NCBI GenBank assembly: GCA_937138495.1
Contig: CAKZPE010000094.1
Coordinates: 115,513-179,512, forward strand
Direction of reading: 5' to 3'
Length of the DNA: 64,000 bases
Source: an uncultured Oceanospirillaceae bacterium
GTDB taxonomy: Bacteria; Pseudomonadota; Gammaproteobacteria; Pseudomonadales; Balneatricaceae
Made by a program: the position numbers and the translations under genes. Shown here one piece after another: positions 1-8,600 of the stretch. The first letter of the stretch is position 1. Each line of letters begins with the position of its first letter. The notes under the pieces were generated by a model, which had not been told where the DNA came from, did no database searches, and worked only from the letters and a program-made list of their open reading frames with translations.

Positions 1-93
1 ATTACTGCAGAAAACAACTACCGGGGACAGGCGGCCTATGACAAAGTAGCCGACCGGACCCGCTGGGTAACCTACCAGATGCCTGCCGGTTAA
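1..93 (+). CDS. GNAT-family N-acetyltransferase, C-terminal fragment
   Basis: Frame 1 is open from the first base of the window to a TAA stop, giving the last 30 residues of a protein whose start lies outside. The segment reading ENNYRGQAAYDKVADRT, followed by WVTYQM, resembles the last helix and strand of GNAT acetyltransferases, where a residue pattern A-x-x-x-Y-x-K-V follows the acetyl-CoA binding helix and a final strand ends in V-x-Y. The substrate cannot be told. With only 30 residues the family call is an inference from pattern resemblance. Confidence 0.55.
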   Translation: MTAENNYRGQAAYDKVADRTRWVTYQMPAG

Positions 94-261
94 CCGGACT
101 GATCTGTAACCTCTCTCCCTCTGACCGGCTAAATTGCCCCTGAACAGAAGCCTCTGACACAGCCGCTTCTGCCCCAGTAGCCTCAGCCGGTCATAATTCC
201 GTTTCACTGCCTGTCCGGCCCGGCCTCCCGCAGCACGGCAACATCCCCATAAACATCTGTT

Positions 262-1710
262 ATGATGCGCTTTTTACTGACGCAGACTGATATGAAGCTA
301 ACCTTCGATGCAGGCTCCCTGTTGCTCAGCGGAGATACATCCGCGCTTGCTGAGTGCTCTGTTGAAAACACGGTTGAACATCTGGTGTACGACAACCGGG
401 TGGATGCCTGGCGCGCCCCTGCCTGGACCTATCATCGGGTCAGGCAACAACTGGCAAACCTCTCTGCCGGTGCCGTTACGCTGCATGATGACGTGTTCAG
501 TACACCGCCTTTACGTGTGCCGGATCAGCTCAGCGTCACGCTCCGGGATTATCAGCAAGCGGCCGTCGACAGCTGGCAGGCAAATCAGCAGCAAGGATTA
601 ATCATTCTGCCAACCGGCGTCGGCAAATCCATCGTGGCAGTAGAAGCCATCCGCCGCTGCAGTGAAGCTGCACTTATCGTGCTCCCCACTATCGACCTGA
701 TGGTTCAGTGGGCCAGCCAGTTAGAGCAACATTTTCAGCAACCCATCGGCGTATACGGCGGCGGCAGCAAAGAACTGCACCCCATTACCGTCATCACCTA
801 TGACTCCGCCGTACTGATGATGGAATACATCGGTGACCGCTTTCCGCTGATTATCTTCGATGAATGCCACCACCTGCCCGGCGCGGTGAACCGGCAAGCA
901 GCCGAACTCAGCCCGGCCCCTTACCGGCTGGGGCTGACCGCTACCCCGGAACGGAATGATAACGGCGAACACCTGCTATACAGCCTGATCGGCACAGAAG
1001 TGTACCGCCGGGAAATTCATGAGTTCGACGACGGTATTCTGGCCCGCTACGATACCCAGGTCATCGAAGTCCCGATGAGCGCCGAAGAACAGGCGACCTA
1101 TCAGCAGAACCGTCAGCAGTATCTGGACTTTATCCGCAGCCACCGTATCAGCTTCTCATCCCCCTGGGGCTGGTCTAACTTCCTTCGCGCCTGTGCACAG
1201 GCACCGGACGGACGCCAGGTATTACAGGCCTTCCGAACCCAGAAGGAAATTGCTGCTGCCAGCGCCGCCAAGTTCGATACATTATGGGAATTGCTGAACC
1301 AGCACCGCGGCGAGCGGATCATCATTTTTACTGCACTGAATAAGCTCGCCTACGACATCGGTGAGCGCTTTCTGTTGCCGGTTATTACCCACAACACCAA
1401 AGCAGCGGAACGTAAACGTTTTCTCGAACGCTTCCGCCAGGGTGAATTTACCGTACTGGTCACCAGTAAAGTACTGAATGAAGGTATTGATGTACCCGAA
1501 GCCAGCGTCGGCATCATTGTCTCCGGTTCCGGATCCGTCCGTGAACACGTTCAGCGGCTGGGCCGAATCCTGCGCCCTTCCGCCGATAAACAGGCCCGGC
1601 TGTATGAACTGATCTCCGCCGGTTCTTCAGAAATGAATATTTCTGAACGGCGCCGCCAGCATCAGGCTTATGAAACACAGCCCCATGCTTCGGAGCCAGA
1701 CGAATGCTGA
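262..1710 (+). CDS. XPB-type superfamily 2 DNA helicase
   Basis: This is a superfamily 2 DNA-dependent ATPase/helicase of the XPB/Rad25 type, expected to open DNA for a partner nuclease. Visible motifs, numbered from the 262 start: Q-motif-like LRDYQ (94-98), Walker A PTGVGKS (117-123), DECHH motif II (200-204), LTATPERND motif III, and motif VI QRLGRILRP near the C-terminus. The 482 residues suit a compact archaeal/bacterial XPB. The start at 262 is the longest reading, but resemblance to the family begins at MKLTFDAGSLLL (ATG at 292), and TATGAT at 261-266 could be a -10 box, so 292 may be the true start. Neither has a clear Shine-Dalgarno. The stop overlaps the next gene by 7 bp, indicating translational coupling with the DUF790 nuclease. 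Confidence 0.88.
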   Translation: MMRFLLTQTDMKLTFDAGSLLLSGDTSALAECSVENTVEHLVYDNRVDAWRAPAWTYHRVRQQLANLSAGAVTLHDDVFSTPPLRVPDQLSVTLRDYQQAAVDSWQANQQQGLIILPTGVGKSIVAVEAIRRCSEAALIVLPTIDLMVQWASQLEQHFQQPIGVYGGGSKELHPITVITYDSAVLMMEYIGDRFPLIIFDECHHLPGAVNRQAAELSPAPYRLGLTATPERNDNGEHLLYSLIGTEVYRREIHEFDDGILARYDTQVIEVPMSAEEQATYQQNRQQYLDFIRSHRISFSSPWGWSNFLRACAQAPDGRQVLQAFRTQKEIAAASAAKFDTLWELLNQHRGERIIIFTALNKLAYDIGERFLLPVITHNTKAAERKRFLERFRQGEFTVLVTSKVLNEGIDVPEASVGIIVSGSGSVREHVQRLGRILRPSADKQARLYELISAGSSEMNISERRRQHQAYETQPHASEPDEC

Positions 1711-2915
1711 CCAAAGACCTGCTGGCCTACAGCCTTAAATCCACCCGGATCACGCCAAACTTTATTGATGCTGAAGCCCCGGAACTGCTGTTCTTTGCCG
1801 AACAGATGCTGGCAGTATTTAGCGAGGGTACCGGTAAAACCCGGGAAACGGTCGACGCCGAAGCAGAGCTTTACCTGCAGGGACAGAAAGACCCGAAGTT
1901 TGCCAAAGGCCTGTATAAAATCCTCATAGACCATACCGAGTTCACTCTGGCGGAAGAAGATGCCGGTGCCCGCCGTGATGCCATATTAACTGCCGCAGCC
2001 AGTCAGCTAACACAACCAGCCACACAAACACTGGAAGAATATCGCGCCGCCGTTCAGGCCCTCAGCCAGCAGGATGTGAACTCAGCCCTGTATCCGGATT
2101 TACCCGCATTTGAACAACTTACCCGGGTCAAGCGGGAGTTTTCGCCGCGGCAATTACTGCAGCGCTACAACATGGCACAGGTACAGGCCCTGCTACTCAC
2201 AACGCAGTCTCTGACCCTGACCACCCATGAAATGTCGGCCGCCAACTTACGGCGGATTTTTAAGTGTCTGAAGTTCTTCCGCCTGCTGGCTGAAATCAAA
2301 CAGACCAAAGATAAAACCACAGTGGTCATCGACGGGCCGCTTTCCCTGTTGGAAGGCACTAAAAAATATGGCCTGCAGATCGCCTCGTTCTTCCCGGTTA
2401 TCTGCCTGCTGGAGCAATGGCAGATCAGCGCCAAAGTTCAGCCCAAACGGGCGGTAAAAACCCTGAAGCTGGATGAAAGCTCACAACTGGTCAGCCACTA
2501 CCGGCATATGTCAGCCTATGTTCCGGAAGAAGTCCGGCTGTTCGCCAGCCATTTCGAAAAAACCGTTGAAGACTGGAGTTTTGTCGCGGAGTCCCCTTTC
2601 ATTAAGCGCCCCAAAGGCCGGCTGATCTTTCCGGATTTCACCCTGCAACATACTTCAGGGGTCACCGTGTATCTGGAAATATTCCACCGCTGGCACCGGG
2701 GCCCACTGATTCAGCGCATGGAAGAACTGGAAAAGATGAAAGAGCCGCTGATTCTGGCCATCGACCGGTATCTGCTTAAAGGACTGCCCTCCGACGACCG
2801 GCAGGATGCTCTGGAAGATCTGGATAACAGCCGCCACTTCCTGTTCAGTGATTACCCGGCGGTATCACGGCTGCAAAAGACGCTGGAGCGGTATCTTGCC
2901 AACCTTAATGCTTAG
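1704..2915 (+). CDS. DUF790 / Bax1-like nuclease partner of XPB helicase
   Basis: The 403-residue protein matches the DUF790 family, which includes archaeal Bax1, the nuclease that binds XPB helicase and cuts DNA next to the unwound bubble. Features seen: an N-terminal MLTKDLLAYSLKSTRITPNF segment; the central IDGPLSLL motif (209-216) followed by a T..YG..IA pattern; and a C-terminal nuclease-like core FPDFTL (D311) with VYLEIF (E325), the paired acid residues of a PD-(D/E)XK-type fold. It overlaps the helicase stop by 7 bp, so the two are made together and probably act as a helicase-nuclease pair in repair of damaged or branched DNA. Its 3' end overlaps the convergent antitoxin-like gene by 11 bp. 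The nuclease activity is inferred from the family. Confidence 0.85.
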   Translation: MLTKDLLAYSLKSTRITPNFIDAEAPELLFFAEQMLAVFSEGTGKTRETVDAEAELYLQGQKDPKFAKGLYKILIDHTEFTLAEEDAGARRDAILTAAASQLTQPATQTLEEYRAAVQALSQQDVNSALYPDLPAFEQLTRVKREFSPRQLLQRYNMAQVQALLLTTQSLTLTTHEMSAANLRRIFKCLKFFRLLAEIKQTKDKTTVVIDGPLSLLEGTKKYGLQIASFFPVICLLEQWQISAKVQPKRAVKTLKLDESSQLVSHYRHMSAYVPEEVRLFASHFEKTVEDWSFVAESPFIKRPKGRLIFPDFTLQHTSGVTVYLEIFHRWHRGPLIQRMEELEKMKEPLILAIDRYLLKGLPSDDRQDALEDLDNSRHFLFSDYPAVSRLQKTLERYLANLNA

Positions 2916-3174
2916 GTGATGGCATCTCTTGCTCCACTCCCCAGCTGTTGAGCCACTCAGCTGTTTCATCACCATCAACTGCTTTACCTGCTTTTATTGA
3001 CTCAAGGGCAGACAACGTATCCTTCCAGCGGATATATTCCATAGACTGGCGCTGGACATAGTCTTTAATTGCCTTATTCATAATATGATTCTTTGACACT
3101 CTCTGTTTGTCTGCTAATTCCGTTAACAAAGTTTCCAGCCCTGAATTCAGCCTAATCCTGATAACACTCATCAC
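2905..3174 (-). CDS. Ribbon-helix-helix antitoxin-like DNA-binding protein (orphan)
   Basis: The 89-residue protein has an N-terminal ribbon-helix-helix fold: a beta strand VIRIRLNSGL followed by two helices (LETLLTELADKQRVSKNHIMNKAIKDYVQR). The RVSKNHIMNKAIKDY turn is typical of CopG/YacA-type antitoxins and RHH repressors. The acidic tail (residues 55-89) would be the toxin-binding region in a ParDE/RelBE-type antitoxin. No toxin gene follows: the downstream side is the tail of the DUF790 gene, overlapped by 11 bp. It is therefore either a solitary antitoxin left after toxin loss or a plain RHH regulator. Two adjacent Met codons (3174, 3171) give alternative starts. Confidence 0.8.
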   Translation of the reverse strand: MMSVIRIRLNSGLETLLTELADKQRVSKNHIMNKAIKDYVQRQSMEYIRWKDTLSALESIKAGKAVDGDETAEWLNSWGVEQEMPSPKH

Positions 3175-3334
3175 ATTATTGCTCCGCTACAGTTACGCGT
3201 AACACACGTTAGTGCATCGAAAACTCAGGGTAAAACGTAAACATATAGAGTCTGTCAGAAAGTAAGAAGCAGGCAACCAGAAACTGCTCAGACTCTGAAT
3301 CTGATAAGCAGGAATCACACAGCACTTCACATGC

Positions 3335-3697
3335 TTAGGCTTTCAGGAATTCAATCGCTGCAGCATCATCGTCCATAGCAAAGCATTGCATGTCGATGCC
3401 AGAGAAGAGCTTATCTTCAATACGAACGATGTGTTCGATCCAGGTTTTGTCCGTCTGAATCGCTACCTTGCGCATATTGGACATCCCCACTTCCCGAAGA
3501 TAGCGGAATTCTTCCAGTAAGGCGGCCACCTCAACGCCGTGGAAGGATTCTATTTTTTCCAGAATCACGATGCTGCCGTAGCGTTCTACTTTTTCTTTGG
3601 AGGCATCCAGAACCCGGGTCATATCCTCTTCGGTGATTTTGCCGGCAATCCGGAATGCGACGGCGTTGTCGATACCGGTATCGATCATTTCTAACAT
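3335..3697 (-). CDS. SpoIIAA-like / STAS-SEC14 domain protein
   Basis: A 120-residue cytosolic protein made of a single SpoIIAA-like domain: strand AVAFRIAGKITEEDM, the central VILEKIESFHGVEVAALLEEFRY segment, and a C-terminal helix AAAIEFLKA. Such stand-alone domains share the STAS/CRAL-TRIO fold and are thought to bind small lipophilic or anionic ligands; no partner kinase or phosphatase is nearby, so a classical anti-sigma role is not supported. The start ATG is preceded on the minus strand by AAAAGGGGAGAAAATC, a strong ribosome binding site. It is probably a single-gene unit, with 160 bp to the gene downstream. Confidence 0.8.
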   Translation of the reverse strand: MLEMIDTGIDNAVAFRIAGKITEEDMTRVLDASKEKVERYGSIVILEKIESFHGVEVAALLEEFRYLREVGMSNMRKVAIQTDKTWIEHIVRIEDKLFSGIDMQCFAMDDDAAAIEFLKA

Positions 3698-4008
3698 GTG
3701 ATTTTCTCCCCTTTTAAGTTGGTGGATTCTGTATGTATTAAAGGATAGTCGCTGGTGAGCGTTGCTGTTGTTGATGGGGATGGATATGGGTGACGGGACA
3801 TTAGGACAGTGCCCGCTGGGAGATGATTAACTGTCTTATTTGGGATATGGATTAATAGATAACGGTATAAATGCAGAACTTAGGAAATGGCTAGATTAGC
3901 AAAACAGCTGGATTAGGGAGTTTCAGGAATTAAAAGGGATTTAGGAGCGCTGTCGTTATTATTGTGTTGATTTTATAGATGGGATGGTCTTTTTCGACTT
4001 CGTCGACT

Positions 4009-4038
4009 CAAGACTTTTGTAACCGCACAAAAGTCTTA
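4009..4038. repeat. Perfect 11-bp inverted repeat hairpin
   Basis: AAGACTTTTGT (4010-4020), loop AACCGC, ACAAAAGTCTT (4027-4037). There is no T-run on either side, so it is not a classical terminator. From memory, similar CTTTTGT/ACAAAAG dyads followed by GC-rich palindromes recur between genes in many beta- and gammaproteobacteria; this resemblance could not be checked here. Confidence 0.75.
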
Positions 4039-4057
4039 AGAATCTAAAGGCGGCCCC

Positions 4058-4186
4058 ACTGTTTGTCCGGCTTCGCCGGATTCCCTGCGCGCTTCGCTAA
4101 CAACAGGCCTTCGAAAAACTCGGCCGCTTCGCGCCCTCAAACAGTTTCTCCGGCTTATCTGTTGTTAGCTGCAGTGCTCGGCTGCA
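4058..4186. repeat. Interleaved inverted repeats, attC-like or structured repeat element
   Basis: Several dyads interlock. ACTGTTTG (4058-4065) pairs with CAAACAGT (4138-4145). TCCGGC-TTC-GCCGGA (4066-4080) is a self-contained hairpin. GCTAACAACAG (4096-4106) pairs with CTGTTGTTAGC (4159-4169). TGCAG (4170-4174) pairs with CTGCA (4182-4186). The 74-bp imperfect palindrome 4096-4169, bounded by CTAAC and GTTAG, has the size and outline of an integron attC site and lies 113 bp past the stop of the AT-rich gene, where a cassette attC would sit. The end boxes do not fully match the RYYYAAC/GTTRRRY consensus, so a repeat element or structured RNA is equally possible. Confidence 0.5.
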
Positions 4187-4282
4187 CAGAAGGGGAATCA
4201 GGGTGCCAACTTAAAGCTCATTCATGAAACGAGTAAAAAATAAGACATTATTATTTAATGCTATAAAAAATTGAATATATAA

Positions 4283-5503
4283 CTAGACAATTTTATCTAA
4301 CTCATACTTTAAACCGCTCAACGCCTCAATAAAATACTTTGTTTGATTTTTTATATTAAAAACAACTATTTTATCATCTGGATGCCCAATTAATATAAAC
4401 ATGTTATCTAAGTAGGCTATCATACTTTGAAATTTAGTAGCTACGTTTTTACACTCATAAGATGATAAACCTATGAAAACACCAGCCTCATAAATTTCAG
4501 AAGCTTTACTTTTATGATTAATAATAAAATCATACAGTTCACTGTATGAGATAGAAGACTCAGTATACTTATTAAGTATAATTTCCAAATGATGAAATAA
4601 CTCTACAGAATCTACTGTCAAAGATTCGATTACCTGAACAAAGTCCTCTTTAGAGATTTCATTATCTTGATTATAATTTGCAGTACTTAGATACATTGAA
4701 TTCCACTCAACATTAATACCATCACCAATACTTTGACCATCTTGAGATATTGGCCGAAACTTTTCATCAAGATCTTGAGAAATCCACTCTGATTTACAGA
4801 GATAATTATTATTACACTCATCTTGAGGTGATGGATATATAAAGAGCCAAACAACATGTGCAGGATTATCTCTCCATGTGATTCTTGTTCGGTTACTTCG
4901 GTGATACTCACACTGTTTAATTTCCAACGTCAGTTTTTTTATAATCAAAAGTAACTCAGTTTGAGTATGTTCTTTTGATAAAGTAATTCGAGCTGAATAT
5001 CGTTTAGCTGCACCATGACTAGAATCAGAAATTTGATTAATAGTATAATCTGGTAAAATCTTTATTTGGTTAACAAGTTTACATAAGTCAGTATGCATTC
5101 CTACGTTAACCTGCTGCTCATACGGAACTGTGACTTTCCATCCTTTCTTTGTATAGCTAATCGTATTCTTACTAATTGTTTGCCAATATGCTATATCCGA
5201 ATCGGTATCACACAATACTATAACTACTGGTAATGAATGATTAAGCCAATACTCAAGGTGATTCTTATCCCCTCTAAAAATATAGCCATCCATAGTTTTC
5301 TCTTTAAACCAAGACACCCCTGATTTAATCTGTAGTGCAATCAGTTTTCCTGAGGCATTATTCTCACTAACGAGCTCAATCTGAGCGTCAATACCACAAT
5401 CAACTATAGGCTGCTCACGAAAAATAAAACCGTATTTTTGAAACATCAGCCCAACAGTATGCACTCCAAGCCGATCAGTTATAGAAGTATCACAGAATTT
5501 CAT
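4283..5503 (-). CDS. DUF4365-type nuclease-like protein, AT-rich acquired gene
   Basis: The 406-residue protein begins with a DUF4365-like domain: SITDRLGVHTVGLMFQKYG, then CGIDAQIEL (D39, E43) and ALQIKSG (Q58-I-K60). This D..E..QxK layout is that of PD-(D/E)XK-fold nucleases, though the catalytic state is unproven. A WxxTI...W..TVPYEQQV segment follows; the C-terminal 250 residues match nothing I recognise. DUF4365 proteins are often found in mobile or anti-phage gene neighbourhoods, so a defence role is plausible but inferred. Base composition is far more AT-rich than both neighbours, with Lys/Asn/Ile-rich codons, which indicates horizontal acquisition. It is a lone gene between the structured repeat and sbcC. 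Confidence 0.8.
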   Translation of the reverse strand: MKFCDTSITDRLGVHTVGLMFQKYGFIFREQPIVDCGIDAQIELVSENNASGKLIALQIKSGVSWFKEKTMDGYIFRGDKNHLEYWLNHSLPVVIVLCDTDSDIAYWQTISKNTISYTKKGWKVTVPYEQQVNVGMHTDLCKLVNQIKILPDYTINQISDSSHGAAKRYSARITLSKEHTQTELLLIIKKLTLEIKQCEYHRSNRTRITWRDNPAHVVWLFIYPSPQDECNNNYLCKSEWISQDLDEKFRPISQDGQSIGDGINVEWNSMYLSTANYNQDNEISKEDFVQVIESLTVDSVELFHHLEIILNKYTESSISYSELYDFIINHKSKASEIYEAGVFIGLSSYECKNVATKFQSMIAYLDNMFILIGHPDDKIVVFNIKNQTKYFIEALSGLKYELDKIV

Positions 5504-5633
5504 TAACTTATTTCCACATATACTGAGCCGCCATACATTACAAAAAAATGGCCTTCCCTATAACATCCAGCTCACAAAACAAAAAAGCTTATACATATTA
5601 GATTTAAATTGATATTGATATAACTTTTATGCT

Positions 5634-8600
5634 TTAGATATTTACACAAGCAGTTACTTCCAATCCCTCATCCACACAGGCAAACTGATCGTCCAGTTTG
5701 CTGATGCCGACGCCGCTGGTTTTTCTGACTCTTATCTGTACCGGTACCCGCTCTTTCAGGGCGGCGACGTGGCTGATGACGCCGATCATTTTGCCGCTGG
5801 CGTTTAGGTTATCCAGTGCGTCCAGTGCGATGTCCAGCGTGGCGCTGTCCAGGGTGCCGAAGCCTTCGTCGAGGAACAGAGAGTCGATGCTGGTTTTCTG
5901 GCTGACCAGATCTGACAGTGCCAGTGCCAGTGCCAGGCTCACCAGGAAGCTTTCGCCGCCGGAGAGGGTTTTGGTGTCCCGCACCGCATCGCCCTGCCAG
6001 GTGTCTACCACTTGCAGTTCCAGTGCTTCGGCCTGGTCCTGTTTAGGTTTTAGCTGATAGCGGCCGTGCAGCCGGTTGAGCTGAATATTGGCCAGGTGTA
6101 CCAGATGTTCCAGCGTCAGGCTTTGGGCAAATTTACGGAATTTATCGCCCTTTTGTGAGCCGATGAGGCTGGTGAGATAGCCTACGTCTTCGTAGTCGGC
6201 TTCGCATTGCTGAATGTCTTCCAGTAAACGGGCCTGTTCTGAACGTTTACGCTGGTCATCTTCCAACCGGTGGCTGTTGCGGCCCTGTGCGGCAATCAGT
6301 TCACGCTGTTCGGTTTGCAGGGTATCCAGTTGTTCGCTCAGTTGTTCCGGTGTCAGTTCAGGCGTGTTTTCAGCGTCGCTATTCGGTTCATCGGTGCCTG
6401 CTTCCGGTTGCAGCGCGGCCAGTTGCTGTTCCTTTTGTTCAAGGCGGGTTTTCGCGGCGTTGATCTGCAGATCCAGCTGCTTTTGCAGTTCAGTAAGACG
6501 CGCCCGTTCTTCCGGTTCCAGCAGCGCTGATAACAGTTCTGCTTCATCATTAAAGACACTTTCGCTGAGTTGTGACTGCCAGCTTTGTTCTGCCGCTGTC
6601 AGCTCAGTCTGCTGCTGTGCCATCCGTTTATTCAGTTCAGCCAACTGGCCACTTAACTGCTGTAGCTGGCTGTGCACTTGCTGGTATTTCTGCAATGCCT
6701 GTTCAGCGGCCTGCCGTGCTGTCGCCGTTTTCTCTGCCGCTTGCTGTCGGGCAGCGCCCGTGTCCGCTTCTGCAAACATCGCCTGCCGGCTTGCCTGTAA
6801 CGCTTGCAGCGCTTCGCTGGCTAAGCTGAGTTCGGACTGCAGATCCTTCGCTTTCTGTTCCAGTTGCTGCTGTTGCTGCAGCTGTTCGGCCATTGTTTCC
6901 TGTCGCTGCTGACGTTGTGTCTGTGCTTTTTCCAATGCCTCCCGACAGGTTTGCCAGTCTGTCACCAGAATTTCCTGCTGCTGAAGCCAGTTTTCACAGA
7001 CTTCTGCATCCTTCAGGTCCGGCACAGGTAGCCCCTGAGTGGCAATGGCCGCTTCCAGTTCGCTGACGGTTTGCCCGGCACCGTTCAGATATTCCTGACG
7101 GCTGGTTTCCAGCCGCTGCACTTCTGCTGTCTGTTTGTTCAGGAAGTCTGTGATCTGTTGTTGTTGCTGGCGCAAGCCTTCCGCCCGCTCAGTCACCTGA
7201 GCGCGGTGTTTATTCAGTTCGGCCTGCTGTTGCTGCAACTGAGTCACTTGCTGACGGATTTGCTGGAAAGCTTCCTGCTGGCCCTGCGTATCCGCATGGA
7301 ACTGCTGCAACGCCTGCTGATCGCCAATCACCAGTTGAATGCTTAATTGCTGGCCGATCTCCTGCCAGCGCTGTTCAGCGCTTTGCTGTTCCGCCTGCAG
7401 TTGCTGTAACTGGGTGTGCCATTCCTGTTGCTGAGCGGTCAGTAATTTAATCTCACCGGCAACGTGCATGCCCTGCTGTTTAACCTTTTCCAGTTCCTGT
7501 TCTGCAGCATCAAACCGCTGCTGGGTTTCAGGCACATTGAGGGTCTGATATTCACTCACCAGCGGATGGTCTTTCGAACCGCATAACGGGCACGGCTGAT
7601 CAGCTTCCAGCTGCTCACGTAACTGGGTCAGGTCAGCAATTTTCCGGTCCTGTTCCAGCATAGTCTGTAAATCTTTACGGCTTTGCTGATGGCTTGCATA
7701 CAGCTGACGAAATTCTTCCCGCTGGGTATTCAGCTGTTCCAGTTGTTGCTGACGGCCAGTTTCAGCTGCATGCCCTTCCTGCTGGCGTTGCTGGTTCTGC
7801 TGCCAGTTGGAAATGAGGCTGTCCATTTCAACCCGGGCCTGATACAGCTGGTTAAAGCGCTGTTCTTCCTGTTGCTGACCGGCTTCATCCAGGCTGACCG
7901 GCAGTGCCGTTATCTGTGCCTGCACGCCCGTGAGTTCTGCATCCAGACTCGCCAGCTGCTGTTCCGCCCGCCCCAAGTCAGCATGCAGACTTGCCTGCTG
8001 TTGCTGGCTATCCGTTAGTTGTTGCTGGCCATTGCGCAGTGTTTCACTGGCTTTGGCGGTTTCCCGGTGCAGACGCTGCAGGGATTCAAACTGTACTTTC
8101 CAGCCGGACAGTTGTTCAGCCAGCCGGGAGATTTGCGGAGTCACCGTGGTGATCTTCGTCAGCTGCCCGTTCAGCTCAGTTTCCCGCTGCTGACAGGCGG
8201 CCAGTTGCTGTTGCTGTTCTGAGCCGGTTGTTAACGCTTGCAGCTGTTCGCTGGTCTGCCGCTGATCTGCCTGCCTGGCGTTTTGCTGTTCCTGCTGCGC
8301 TTTAATTTGCTCATCCAGCGGAATGATTTTTTCAGTCAGCAGGGTATCCAGTGCCTGTTGTTCGGCCTGCACGGCCTGGCTTTGCTGTTCTGCGTGCTGC
8401 TTATGCGCTTCGGCCTGTTGCTGTTCCGATTCCAGCGCAGCGGTTTTCTGCGTCAGTTCGCCCTGTTGCTGCTGTATCTGCTGCAGCTGTTCACGGTGCT
8501 GATGCAAGGAATACAGCGGTTGACGTAAGGCTTCTGCCGGCTGAGAACGGCTTAACCGTTCAAAGTCCGGGCCGTGAGTGTGTTGTTGCTGTTCACAGCC

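Larger units (their letters stand above)
3698..4282. other. 585-bp gene-free stretch
   Basis: No supported gene lies here. The side near 3698 holds the promoter region of the SpoIIAA-like gene. From about 4009 to 4186 the sequence is dense in inverted repeats (annotated separately). From about 4200 it turns AT-rich, continuous with the DUF4365 gene. No transposase or integrase remnant is visible. Confidence 0.6.

Noticed and set aside
120..180. AGAAGC...GCTTCT dyad after the GNAT fragment as a terminator
   Set aside because: The stem is short, the loop is long and no T-run follows.
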